A stretch of 64,000 nucleotides of DNA, from positions 234,551 to 298,550 of the forward strand of contig JAAYIK010000028.1 of the NCBI GenBank assembly GCA_012523465.1, written 5' to 3'. The DNA comes from Lysobacteraceae bacterium (GTDB taxonomy: Bacteria; Pseudomonadota; Gammaproteobacteria; Nitrococcales; AK92). The position numbers were made by a program, and so were the translations under genes. Shown piece after piece: positions 44,459 through 54,392 of the stretch (positions are counted from its first letter, which is position 1; the number at the start of each line of letters is the position of its first letter). A model generated the notes under the pieces. The model saw nothing but the letters and a program-made list of their open reading frames with translations, was not told where the DNA came from and did no database searches.

Positions 44459-44872
44459 GTGGCCGAGCTCTTTCATCTTTCTTTCTGGGTCGACGATTTG
44501 GAGCGCAGCAAGCGCTTCTACGCCGAGACGCTGGGCTGCCGCATCGGGCGCGACAGCCCGAGCTGGTGCGATCTCGATTTCTTCGGCCATCAGGTTACCA
44601 TCCACCAGGCGCGGCAGCCGCAGGGGGAACTGGCCGGAGCAGGCCCCAGCAGGCGCACCCTGGACCACTTCGGCGTCATTCTCAGCAAGCAGCGCTGGCA
44701 GGCCTTGCTGCGGCAGCTAGAAGCGCGACAAGCCAGGTTCCGGGTGCGCCCGCGGCAGGAGGATGTCGGTCAGCCGACCGAGCACGGCAAGTTCGTGCTA
44801 GTGGACCCGGATGGCCTGGGCTTGGAATTCAAGTACTACTGCGCGCTGGAGCAGACGCTGCAGCGCGCCTGA
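44459..44872 (+). CDS. VOC family protein
   Basis: A 137-residue vicinal-oxygen-chelate protein with two beta-alpha-beta-beta-beta modules. Likely metal ligands are the His in LFHLSFWVDD, the His in RRTLDHFGVIL and the Glu in GLGLEFKYYC, in the positions usual for this fold. The FYAETLGCRIGRDSPSWCDLDFFGHQVTIHQ segment is typical of glyoxalase-like proteins. It starts with GTG after GAGGGA. It lies 69 bp after livK and may be the last gene of that operon. The substrate is unknown. Confidence 0.82.
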   Translation: MAELFHLSFWVDDLERSKRFYAETLGCRIGRDSPSWCDLDFFGHQVTIHQARQPQGELAGAGPSRRTLDHFGVILSKQRWQALLRQLEARQARFRVRPRQEDVGQPTEHGKFVLVDPDGLGLEFKYYCALEQTLQRA

Positions 44873-44892
44873 CGACCAGCATAGGGCCCGCG

Positions 44893-45426
44893 TCAGCAGA
44901 GCACCGGCACTGCCGCCGCCAGCCGTACCGGCTCGGCATTCGGCACCGCCGTAGCCGCTGCAGGCAGGCCGAAATAGCGGCAGATTGCGTAGGCGGTGCC
45001 GGCATGGGCCACGATCAGCGGTAGCCCTTGTTCTGCCGGCGGCTGGGGAATGCCTTGCAGCGCCTGAGCGACCCGCGCCTCGAATTCGGCCAGGCTTTCC
45101 CCGCCAGGCACCTCGGGGCGGGCCAGATCGCTGGGGAACGCGCCACCCTCCAGCTCGCCCCAGCAGCGCTCCCGCAAGCCATCGACCGTCACCACCGGCA
45201 AGCCCAGCTCCGCTGCGATGATCGCGGCCGTCTCCTGGGCCCGCCGCAGCGGGCTGGCGTAAATGCCGGCCACGGCCATGTCTCGCAGCCGCCGTGCCGC
45301 CGCAGCCGCCTGCGCCCGGCCGCGCGGCGTCAGCTCGACATCGATGGAGCCGGCCAGCCAGCCGCCCACATTGCTCTCCGTCTCGCCATGGCGGCAGAAA
45401 ATCAGCTCCCGCAAGCCCGTGCTCAT
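44893..45426 (-). CDS. histidine phosphatase family protein
   Basis: A 177-residue phosphatase/phosphoglycerate mutase-like protein. The catalytic histidine is in LIFCRHGETESNVGG, the second arginine in YASPLRRAQETA, and the second histidine in LIVAHAGTAYAICRYFGLP. The AHAG replaces the more usual SHGG. It likely hydrolyses a phosphate ester. Its start overlaps the end of the HAD phosphatase gene by 4 bp, so it is the last gene of the minus-strand transporter operon. A phosphatase is a plausible partner for a phosphorylated-compound importer. Confidence 0.85.
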   Translation of the reverse strand: MSTGLRELIFCRHGETESNVGGWLAGSIDVELTPRGRAQAAAAARRLRDMAVAGIYASPLRRAQETAAIIAAELGLPVVTVDGLRERCWGELEGGAFPSDLARPEVPGGESLAEFEARVAQALQGIPQPPAEQGLPLIVAHAGTAYAICRYFGLPAAATAVPNAEPVRLAAAVPVLC

Positions 45427-46106
45427 GCGCCTCCCTCGAACAAGCGTCCGGGCAGGTCGCTGAAGCTGTCCAGCACGCCGTCGTGATCCAGCCGCTCCAG
45501 CGGCACCCTGGAATAGCCGTGGCGCATGATCAGCACCTTGGCGACCGCAGCGGCGCGTGCGGCAGCCACGTCGTGCTCATTGTCGCCGACCATGGCCGCC
45601 CGGGCGGGCGCCACCCTCAGCATGGCGAGCAAACCCAGCAACGGCTCGGGCGATGGCTTGCGGCTCGGGAAGCTGTCACCGCCCACCACCGCATCGACCA
45701 ACGGCCGCAGGCCCAGGTCGTCCAGCAGGCGCTGGGTGGCGATGATCGGTTTGTTGGTGCAAATCCCCAGCTTCAGCCCCTGGCTCCGCAGCGCCTGCAG
45801 CGTCTCTACCACGCCTGGGTAAGGCCGGGTCCGGCTGCTGGGGTCGGCTTCGTAGATGTCCAGGAAGCGGCGCAGCAGCATCCGCTCGACGGCTTGCTCC
45901 GGCACGCCGCCACTCGCCTCCAGCACCCGCTCCACCAACTTGGCCACACCGTCGCCGATGAAGGATTTGATGGTCGCCAGATCCAGTGGCGGGCGGCCCA
46001 GCTCGGCCAGCAAGGCATTGCTGGCCGCCCGCAGATCCTCGGCGCTGTCCACCAGGGTGCCATCGAGGTCGAAGACCACGGCGGCGAGAGCATTGTCGGT
46101 GCTCAT
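45423..46106 (-). CDS. gph: HAD family phosphoglycolate phosphatase-like hydrolase
   Basis: A 227-residue HAD hydrolase of the Gph group. The nucleophile motif VFDLDGTLVDSAEDL, the CTNKP motif (Thr/Lys), the KPSPEPL motif and the acidic MVGDNEHDV motif are all present. Gph removes phosphate from 2-phosphoglycolate, but related enzymes take other phosphates. The ATG at 46106 has GGAGG upstream; a TTG directly before it is in frame. It begins 13 bp after the ABC ATPase gene, so it is in the importer operon and its substrate may be the imported compound. Confidence 0.83.
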   Translation of the reverse strand: MSTDNALAAVVFDLDGTLVDSAEDLRAASNALLAELGRPPLDLATIKSFIGDGVAKLVERVLEASGGVPEQAVERMLLRRFLDIYEADPSSRTRPYPGVVETLQALRSQGLKLGICTNKPIIATQRLLDDLGLRPLVDAVVGGDSFPSRKPSPEPLLGLLAMLRVAPARAAMVGDNEHDVAAARAAAVAKVLIMRHGYSRVPLERLDHDGVLDSFSDLPGRLFEGGA

Positions 46107-46119
46107 CAACGCCTCCGCT

Positions 46120-47259
46120 TCATGCGCTCAGGAAGCGCACCTTGTCGACGGCCAGATCGAGCGCCACCGGGGAACCGATTTCGCGCTGCGGCTCGCCGCC
46201 CTGGTGCGGGGCATCCACCTGCACGTCCTGGCTGCCGACCCGCACGGTGTAGCGCACGCTGGATCCCAGGAACTCACGGTAGCTGATGTTGCCCTGCAGA
46301 CGCACGCAGCCCGGCTGCGCCGGCGCGTCCGGATCCCGGATTTGCAGGTTCTGCGGACGGAACATCAGCTTGGCGCCCGGCGTCGGCGACTGCCCCTGCG
46401 GCAGCGGCACGACTACTCCATTCGACAGCCGGAAGCCGTCGGTGACGGCTTCCCCCTCCAGCACGTTGGCCGTGCCGAGGAAGCCGGCCACAAACAGGTT
46501 GACCGGCTCGTCGTAGAGATCCATCGGCCGCCCCACCTGCTGCACCACGCCGTCGTACATCACGGCGATGCGGTCGCACATGGTGTTGGCCTCTTCCTGG
46601 TCATGGGTGACGAAAATGGTGGTCAGTCCCAGCTCGCGCTGCAGGTTGAGCAGCTCCCGCCGCATCTGCACCCGCAGCTTAGCGTCCAGGTTGCTGAGCG
46701 GCTCGTCGAGCAGCAGCACCTTGGGGCGCACCACGATGGTGCGGGCCAGGGCGACCCGCTGCTGCTGTCCTCCCGACAGCTGCGACGGACGCCGATCGGC
46801 CAAATGGCTGAGCCCGACCAGCTCCAGCGCTTCGCCGACCCGCTTCTTGATCTCGTGACGTGGCACCTTGCGCTCTTCCAGGCCGAAGGCGACGTTGCGG
46901 AAGACCGTCATGTGGGGCCACAGGGCATAGCTTTGGAACACCATGCCCACCTCCCGCCGCCAGGGCGGCAGGCGGCTGACGTCGGTGTCTCCGATTAGCA
47001 CCCGACCGGTCTGGCAGGTGTTGAAGCCGGCGATTAGCCGCAGCAGGGAAGTCTTGCCACAGCCGGAAGGTCCCAGGAAAGCAAAAAACTCGCCCGGCCT
47101 GATGTCCAGATTGACGTCCTTCAGCACATGGGTGTCGCCATAGGACAGGTTAACCCCCTCGATCTTGACGCCCACGCCACGGGCGGACCCAACCCTCGCC
47201 TGTCCGCCCGGGATGACCGTATCCGACGCGTTGTTCTGGATCGTTGTCGCTTGATTCAT
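46120..47259 (-). CDS. ABC transporter ATP-binding protein (FbpC/AfuC/PotA type)
   Basis: A 379-residue ATPase. Walker A GPSGCGKTSLLRL, ABC signature LSGGQQQRVALART and Walker B VLLLDEPLSNLDAKLR are present, followed by a C-terminal TOBE-like regulatory domain (QGNISYREFLGSSVRYTVRVG). About 30 polar residues precede the ATPase core. This belongs to the group that serves iron, sulfate, polyamine, hexose-phosphate (AfuC) and 2-aminoethylphosphonate importers, so it does not fix the substrate. It lies 18 bp after the permease gene. Confidence 0.9.
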   Translation of the reverse strand: MNQATTIQNNASDTVIPGGQARVGSARGVGVKIEGVNLSYGDTHVLKDVNLDIRPGEFFAFLGPSGCGKTSLLRLIAGFNTCQTGRVLIGDTDVSRLPPWRREVGMVFQSYALWPHMTVFRNVAFGLEERKVPRHEIKKRVGEALELVGLSHLADRRPSQLSGGQQQRVALARTIVVRPKVLLLDEPLSNLDAKLRVQMRRELLNLQRELGLTTIFVTHDQEEANTMCDRIAVMYDGVVQQVGRPMDLYDEPVNLFVAGFLGTANVLEGEAVTDGFRLSNGVVVPLPQGQSPTPGAKLMFRPQNLQIRDPDAPAQPGCVRLQGNISYREFLGSSVRYTVRVGSQDVQVDAPHQGGEPQREIGSPVALDLAVDKVRFLSA

Positions 47260-47277
47260 GAATTCATCCCCGCTTGA

Positions 47278-49017
47278 TCAGTGGGAATCGGGCGCAGCGG
47301 CCCGTCCGGCCTTGCCGCGCTCGATGATGAGATGGGAAATGAAGGTGCATCCTGCCACCAGCAGCACCGCGATGACGCCCAAGGCCGCCCCCGGTCCGCG
47401 GCCGGCGGCCGATTGCATGAAGACGTAGAGGCCGTAGGCCAGCGGCGCGTCTTCGGTGGACTGCACCAGCATCATAGTGGCCGAGAGCTCGACGGCGGCG
47501 GTGGCAAAACTGGTGATGAAACCGGCCATGATGCCGCCGGACATCAGCGGCACCACGATGCGCAACACCGTGCGCAGCTTGCCTGCGCCCAGGTTTTCGG
47601 CGGCTTCCTCCAGCGATGCACTTACCTGCTGCAGGGCAGCGGTACAGGCGCGCAACGCGTAGGGAAGGCGGCGCACGGCCAGCGCGATCACCAGCACGAG
47701 CCAGAACGTCGCCAGCGACTGCCCCTCCATGAAGGGCACCTCGATGTCGTAGAAGGTGCGCAGGTAGCCGATGCCCAGCACCACTCCCGGCACCGCCAGC
47801 GCGGCCATAGCGCCGTAGTCGAGCCAGCGGCGGCCGACCAGTTTGGTGCGCAGCACCAGATAGGCGATGGCGGTGCCCAGCACCACGTCGATCAGCCCGG
47901 CCATGGAGGCGTAGACCAAGGTGTTGCGGATGTACTGGTTGCTCTCGACCATGACGGTCTGATAGTGCGCCAGCGTGTAACCGTCAGGCAGCGGGCTGAA
48001 CGACCAGACGGTGGCGAAGGAGAGCAGGGTCAGGCCAATGTGCGGCGCCAGCACCAGCAGCAGGATGATCCCGATCACGGCGTAGGCAAGCACGGTCTCC
48101 CAAGGCCGCATGCGGCGTTTGCTCAGGCCGCCTCCGCCGCGCTGGACGGTGGCGTAGTCCTTGCCCTTCATCGCCAGTGCGGAAACCCACAAAGCCAGCA
48201 GCGAGCACGCCACCAGCACCACCGAGATCACATAGCCCATGGGATCGCCGAGGCCAGCGGAGGTGATACGCAGATAGGCCTGCGGGGCCAGCATCTGGTT
48301 GACGTTGAGCAAGAGCGGCGTGGCCAGATCGTCGAAAACCTTGATGAACACCAGCGACGCGCCGGCGATGTAGCCGGGCATGGCCAGCGGGAACACCACC
48401 TTGCGGAACAGGCGAAAGCCGCTTGCGCCCAGGTTTTGCGCCGCCTCTTCCATGGCGCGGTCGATGTTGCGCAGGGCGGCCGAAAGGTTGATCAGAATGA
48501 ACGGAAAATAGTGGATGGACTGAACGAAGATCACGCCGTTCAGGCCTTCCATAAAGGGAATCTTGAAGCCGAAGTGCTGATCCAGCAGCAGGTTGACCGT
48601 GCCGTTGCGGCCGAACAGCAGCTGCATGGCGACGGCGCCGATGAAGGGCGGCATGATTAGCGGGATCACGCCCAGGGTCTGAATGATGACGGCGCCACGG
48701 AACTCGAAGCGCGAGGTCAGATAGGCCAGCGGCAGGGCGAACAGGGTCGCCAGCACCACCGACATGGCCGAAACGTAGAAGGAGTTCCAGAACGAGCGGA
48801 TGAAAATGTCGGTCTGGAAGAAATCGATGAAGTTGACCAACGTCAGAGCGCCGGTGGCCCGGTCCTGAAAGGCCACGTGGACCACTTTCAACACCGGCAC
48901 GAACAGGAACAGGATCAGAAACGACGCGATGAACAGGGCCAACAACGCCTGCCCCGGCCGTGCGGTCGCCAGGTCGAAGCGCAAACCAGCCAATCGTGCG
49001 TTGGCAGTCGTGGACAT
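47278..49017 (-). CDS. two-domain ABC transporter permease (FbpB/AfuB/PhnV type)
   Basis: A 579-residue inner-membrane permease with two fused MetI-like domains and about twelve helices. Each half ends in an EAA loop: EEAAQNLGASGFRLFRKVVFPLAMPG in the first and EEAAENLGAGKLRTVLRIVVPLMSGG in the second. This fused form is found in ferric, hexose-phosphate (AfuB) and 2-aminoethylphosphonate importers. It starts with ATG after GAGGAGAGG. An 11-bp hairpin separates it from the binding protein gene. Confidence 0.9.
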   Translation of the reverse strand: MSTTANARLAGLRFDLATARPGQALLALFIASFLILFLFVPVLKVVHVAFQDRATGALTLVNFIDFFQTDIFIRSFWNSFYVSAMSVVLATLFALPLAYLTSRFEFRGAVIIQTLGVIPLIMPPFIGAVAMQLLFGRNGTVNLLLDQHFGFKIPFMEGLNGVIFVQSIHYFPFILINLSAALRNIDRAMEEAAQNLGASGFRLFRKVVFPLAMPGYIAGASLVFIKVFDDLATPLLLNVNQMLAPQAYLRITSAGLGDPMGYVISVVLVACSLLALWVSALAMKGKDYATVQRGGGGLSKRRMRPWETVLAYAVIGIILLLVLAPHIGLTLLSFATVWSFSPLPDGYTLAHYQTVMVESNQYIRNTLVYASMAGLIDVVLGTAIAYLVLRTKLVGRRWLDYGAMAALAVPGVVLGIGYLRTFYDIEVPFMEGQSLATFWLVLVIALAVRRLPYALRACTAALQQVSASLEEAAENLGAGKLRTVLRIVVPLMSGGIMAGFITSFATAAVELSATMMLVQSTEDAPLAYGLYVFMQSAAGRGPGAALGVIAVLLVAGCTFISHLIIERGKAGRAAAPDSH

Positions 49018-49042
49018 GGGGATAACCTCTCCTCATGAACGG

Positions 49043-49066
49043 ACCGGGCGGCTCAAGCCGCCCGGT
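49043..49066 (-). other. intercistronic hairpin between binding protein and permease genes
   Basis: ACCGGGCGGCT and AGCCGCCCGGT form a perfect 11-bp stem (arms 49043-49053 and 49056-49066). There is no T-tract. It lies between the binding protein gene and the permease gene; such stems commonly protect the upstream mRNA, so the binding protein is made in excess over the membrane parts. Confidence 0.5.
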
Positions 49067-49104
49067 CGGGCAGGACACCGAAAGGCGCCGGCAGCACGAA
49101 TGGC

Positions 49105-50451
49105 TCAGCGCAGCAGGCGGGCTGCCTCATTGGCGCGCTCGCGCGCCTTGCGGTAGTTGTCGCGGGCGAAGGAGGACCACTGCTGCTCCAGGGCCGCCTG
49201 ACGCTGCGGCACGACGTCCTGTTGCGAGCGCCGGCGCACGGTGAAGGCGCCCACCACCTCAGGCGATAGCGCTTCCTCGGCCGTGATGGGCACGGCTGCG
49301 ATCAGGTCGCGGGCTTCGGCGATCAGGGCCCGGGCCTGCGCGTTGTCGGGCTTCTTCTGCAGGCGCGCCTCGGCCTCGTGGATCGCCTTGGTGGCTGCCT
49401 TGAGGTCATCGAGCAAGAAGGTGACGGTCTGGTCGAACAGCGCGTCGACCACGGCGAAACGCCGCTGGGACAGCTGCGAGTCGAACTGCACCGCTGCGCT
49501 GATGCTCTGGTCCCGGAACGGGTTGGGATAGTCGGGCGGCGCCTGGGTGTACGTGGCCGGGTTCACCGGCAGACGGCTGATGGCCGGCTCCAGCAGCAGC
49601 TCCTGGCCCACCGGAGACAGTAGGAAGTCGACGAAGGCCTCGGCAGCGGCCCGGTTGGGGGCATTCTTGACGATGCCGATGTTGGCCGGCACCAGCGTGG
49701 TCACGCTCGGATAGACGAAGCCGACCGGAAAACCGGACGCCTGGGAGGACAGGCCGAAGAAGTCGATCACGATGCCGATGCCGAAGTCACCGGTGTTGAC
49801 GCCGTCGGGCACGCCGAAGCTGCGCTCGGTCACCATGCGGAAGTTGCCGGCCAGCTCCTTGAGCGTGCGCCAGCCCTGCTCCCAGCCTTCGCCCTGGAGA
49901 ATGGTTTCGACGGTCAAATGCGTGGTGCCGGAGCGGGACGGCGCCGCCATGGCGACATGGTCGAAATACTCCGGTCGCGCTAGGTCGCTCCACTCCTTAG
50001 GCTCGGGCAGCTTGTGGGCCTGCAGGTAGCGTTTGTTCCACATGATGCCGTAACCGGACAGGGCGAAGCCGACGTAGTAGCCGTCCGGGTCGTGGATGGG
50101 ATAGCCGCCGATCTCGGCCGGGATGCCCTCAACCTTGGGCACGTACTGCTCCAGCAGGCCTTCGGCCTTCAGCACCTCGAAGGCATCCGGCGCGGACGAC
50201 CAGAAGATGTCGGTGACGTTGTTGGAGGCTGTCTCCCGCAGGTAGCTGACGCCGGCGTTAGTGTTGCGGTTCTGGATCTCCACTTGCACCTTGGGGAAGG
50301 CGCGCTGGAATGCCTGCTGGAAGGGCGTAGTCATGTCGTTCGGGAAAGAGGTGGTGATCACCAGCTTTCCGGACGGACCTTGGGCCAGAGCACTGGCCGA
50401 AGCGAACACCGCTGCTGCCAGCAGCGGCAGGGCCTTGATCGCGTTTCTCAC
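49105..50451 (-). CDS. ABC transporter substrate-binding protein (AfuA/PgtC-related)
   Basis: A 448-residue periplasmic protein. The signal peptide is residues 1-23 (ALPLLAAAVFASASALAQ). The mature part is a type II binding fold: LVITTSFPNDMTTPFQQAF, DIFWSSAPDAFEVLKAEGLLEQYV, GFALSGYGIMWNKRYL and PSRSGTTHLTVETILQGEGWEQGW. It is about 100 residues longer than typical iron-binding FbpA; the C-terminal extension has charged helices (EARDLIAAVPITAEEAL). It starts with GTG, preceded by AGGAG. It shares these blocks with the sensor protein encoded at 54389-55765, so the two are paralogues. A sigma-54 promoter precedes it. Confidence 0.88.
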   Translation of the reverse strand: MRNAIKALPLLAAAVFASASALAQGPSGKLVITTSFPNDMTTPFQQAFQRAFPKVQVEIQNRNTNAGVSYLRETASNNVTDIFWSSAPDAFEVLKAEGLLEQYVPKVEGIPAEIGGYPIHDPDGYYVGFALSGYGIMWNKRYLQAHKLPEPKEWSDLARPEYFDHVAMAAPSRSGTTHLTVETILQGEGWEQGWRTLKELAGNFRMVTERSFGVPDGVNTGDFGIGIVIDFFGLSSQASGFPVGFVYPSVTTLVPANIGIVKNAPNRAAAEAFVDFLLSPVGQELLLEPAISRLPVNPATYTQAPPDYPNPFRDQSISAAVQFDSQLSQRRFAVVDALFDQTVTFLLDDLKAATKAIHEAEARLQKKPDNAQARALIAEARDLIAAVPITAEEALSPEVVGAFTVRRRSQQDVVPQRQAALEQQWSSFARDNYRKARERANEAARLLR

Positions 50452-50513
50452 ACTCGGACTCCTCTCACGAATGGTTGCTTGCGCACGCTGTGGGCGCTCG
50501 GCAGCCCCTTGGC

Positions 50514-50529
50514 AGCAAAAACCGAGCCA
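50514..50529 (-). promoter_or_regulatory. sigma-54 promoter of the ABC importer operon
   Basis: On the minus strand the site reads TGGCTCGGTTTTTGCT, against the consensus TGGCACGN4TTGCW: one mismatch, with the invariant GG (-24) and GC (-12) ten bases apart. It is about 62 bp before the importer gene start. The regulator encoded next to it is a sigma-54 activator with a GAFTGA motif. Confidence 0.75.
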
Positions 50530-50545
50530 ACCCCGCCATTCGTAA

Positions 50546-50564
50546 GCGATTGTTTTCCAATAGC
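50546..50564. promoter_or_regulatory. candidate activator-binding inverted repeat
   Basis: GCGATTG and CAATAGC form an imperfect inverted repeat (6 of 7 pairs) across TTTTC, centred about 26 bp upstream of the sigma-54 -24 element. The 10-mer AAGCGATTGT, which covers its left arm (50544-50553), also occurs at 55775-55784 just upstream of the sensor operon. It may be a site for the adjacent response regulator. Confidence 0.35.
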
Positions 50565-50650
50565 GATCCGGCCGCGCCAGCGAAAAATGGGTAAAAATGG
50601 TAACAATATGCCCGGACCGGCGTGTCAGCTAGGGAACAAGAAGCGCACCC

Positions 50651-52001
<1,351 letters not shown>

Positions 52002-52009
<8 letters not shown>

Positions 52010-54392
52010 GGTCGAGCAACAACTGGAATACGGTTCCGTCGGGACCGGTGGCAGCCACCGAGAGGCTGCCGCCCAGGTCCTTGACGATGTTGTACGAGAT
52101 CGGCAAGCCGAGCCCGAGCCCGGCGCCGACCTCCTTACTGGTATAGAAGGGGTCGAAGATCAGCGGCAGCTGCTCTTCGGCGATGCCGTCGCCGCTGTCG
52201 GCGACGTGGATCCGGACTTTGTCATCGTCCGTGACCCGGGCTGTAATCTTGAGCTGGCGACGGGACCGCCCGCGCATGGCATCCAGGGCATTGCTGATCA
52301 GATTGACCACCACCTGCTCCAGGCGGATTTCCTCCGCCAGCACCCGCAGCCCCGGCGGCAGGTCGCGGATAACTTCCACGTCCTCGTCTCGCAGCCGCAG
52401 CTCGAACAAGGCCAGCGCCCGCTCCACCACCGGCGCGAACTCCACCGGCCTGAGCTGGGTTGCCGGGCGGCGGGCGAAGCGCTTGAGGTGGTTTGAAATA
52501 TCGGCCATGCGAGCAGTCAGGTCCGAGATCTTGGCCAGGTTTTGGTCCACTTCCCCGAACCGTTCCGCCTTCAGCAGCAGCCGCGCATTATGGGCATAGG
52601 AGCGAATGGCGGCCAGCGGCTGGTTCAACTCGTGGGCGACGCCGGTCGCCACCTTGCCCAGCGCCGCCAGCTTGGCAGCCTGGACCAGCTCGGCCTGCGC
52701 CTCGCGCAGCTCGCGCTCGGTCCGCCGCCGCTCCTGGATTTCCTGCTCCAGACGCTCGTTGGTACGGGTCAGGTCGGCGGTGCGCTCAGCTACCTTCTGC
52801 TCCAGCAGGCGCTGCGCCTCGCGCCGCTCGGTGATGTCGGTGATGGTCACGATGAAGCCACGGCGGCGGCGCTGGCGGAACGGGCGGATGCCCATGGCCA
52901 GCGGCACCGGCGCGCCGTCGCTGCGGCGGCCGGTGGTCTCCAGCATGAACATGGCGGCCTCATCGGCAATAGCGCCGCTCAAGACCTGCTTGAAGAACGC
53001 CGCCACACGCGCGCCGTCGACAGCCGGCAGCCGCTCCTGCAGGCGGCCCTCGGAGCCGGCCAGCAGCCCCTCCGCCACTGGGTTGACGAACTCGATCACG
53101 CCCTGCTCGTCGGTGGTCAGCAGGCCGGCGACGGCGTTGTTGATGATGGCCTGGGCGTTGGCCTTCTCCACCTGGATAGCGGTATCCCGGAACACCAGCA
53201 GGGCCTCCGCCATCTCGGTGATCTCATCATCGCCGCTGATCGGCACCGGCGTGCGCAAGTCGCCGGCGGCGATGGCCCGCGCCGCCGTCCCCAGCTCGGT
53301 CAAGCGGCGCAACAGGTTGCGGTGGACGTAAGCCCACGCCACCGCCAACGCCACCGCCAGGCTGGCCATGGCCAGCAACAGCAGCAACCGGCGCCCGAAG
53401 GCGATGTCTTGGCCGGAGCGTTCGGCGGCGGCTGCGGCAGCCTGCCCGACCTGGCCGATGCGGCTGGCGATCTCGATGTTCAGGCGATAGACCAAGGCCT
53501 GGGTCTGCTCCAGCAGCGCCTGCCCGTGCTGTTGCGCCGCCAGCTCCTGTTGCCGCAGCGCCGGCAGGCCATGCTCGGTCGAGGCCAGCTCCAGCAGCTG
53601 CGCCATCAGCTGGCGCAGGGTCACCATGTCCGGCCATGCTTCCAGCACAACAGCGTTCTGCTGCAACAGGTCAGCGGTCTCGTCCAGGAAATGGCGGGCG
53701 GCTTCGAGATCGGTTGCCGACGCCAAGGTGGCGGCCCGGGACAGCAGGCCGAGCAGCAAATTGGCATTGGCGTTGGCGATTAGGACCGCCTCGGCCTTGC
53801 CGATTTCCTCCCGCAACCGCAGCGCTGCGTCCTGCTCGCCGCCGCGGTCCAGCGCATCGATGGCAAGCCGGATGTTGAAGCGAGCATCCTCGACCAGCGG
53901 TTCCGCCTCATCGACAAAATCGGCCTGCAGCCAGCGCAGCCGCGCCATGGCCTCGCGGTTCTGCTGGGCCAGTTGAAAGCGCAAGCGAGCGTTGTCATCG
54001 AGCTGATCGAGCTTGGCTTCCAGCGCATCGACCAGCTCAGTCAACCCCGGCTGCCCCAGCGCCGCCGACTCGCTGGCAGCGATCCGCGCCAGCAGCGCCC
54101 GCATGGCGACCAGATGCCGCCGCAGCTCCTGGCGCGCGGCCCGGTACTCGGGCTCCGCCATGGCTGCCGTCAGCAGAGGCGCCAGCACCCGAATGCTGCC
54201 ACTCTCCTCGGCCAGGCGCGTCGCCAGCTCCAGGGCTGGCATGTGGACGCCGCTCATCTCCTCCAGCGAGCCCCCCAGCCGGGCGTACGACAGCCAGGCC
54301 GCGACGCAAGCCACCACCGTCATAGCCGCCACCGAGCCGAAGGCGAGAAACAGCCGCGCGCGGATGCCAAACCGTCGCATGGTCGCGCTCAT
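52002..54392 (-). CDS. sensor histidine kinase (PgtB/DctB-like)
   Basis: A 796-residue membrane kinase. Two membrane helices (residues about 10-30 and near 330) flank a long helical periplasmic domain (about 300 residues). HAMP, then PAS (AIINNAVAGLLTTDEQGVIEFVNPVAEGL), a coiled coil, HisKA with GKVATGVAHELNQPLAAIRSYAHN (His phosphoacceptor) and HATPase (VVNLISNALDAMRG, GAGLGLGLPISYNIV) follow. The start is the ATG at 54392 overlapping the sensor-protein stop (ATGA); another ATG at 54380 is possible. It is translated together with the upstream periplasmic protein, whose ligand it probably reads. Confidence 0.88.
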
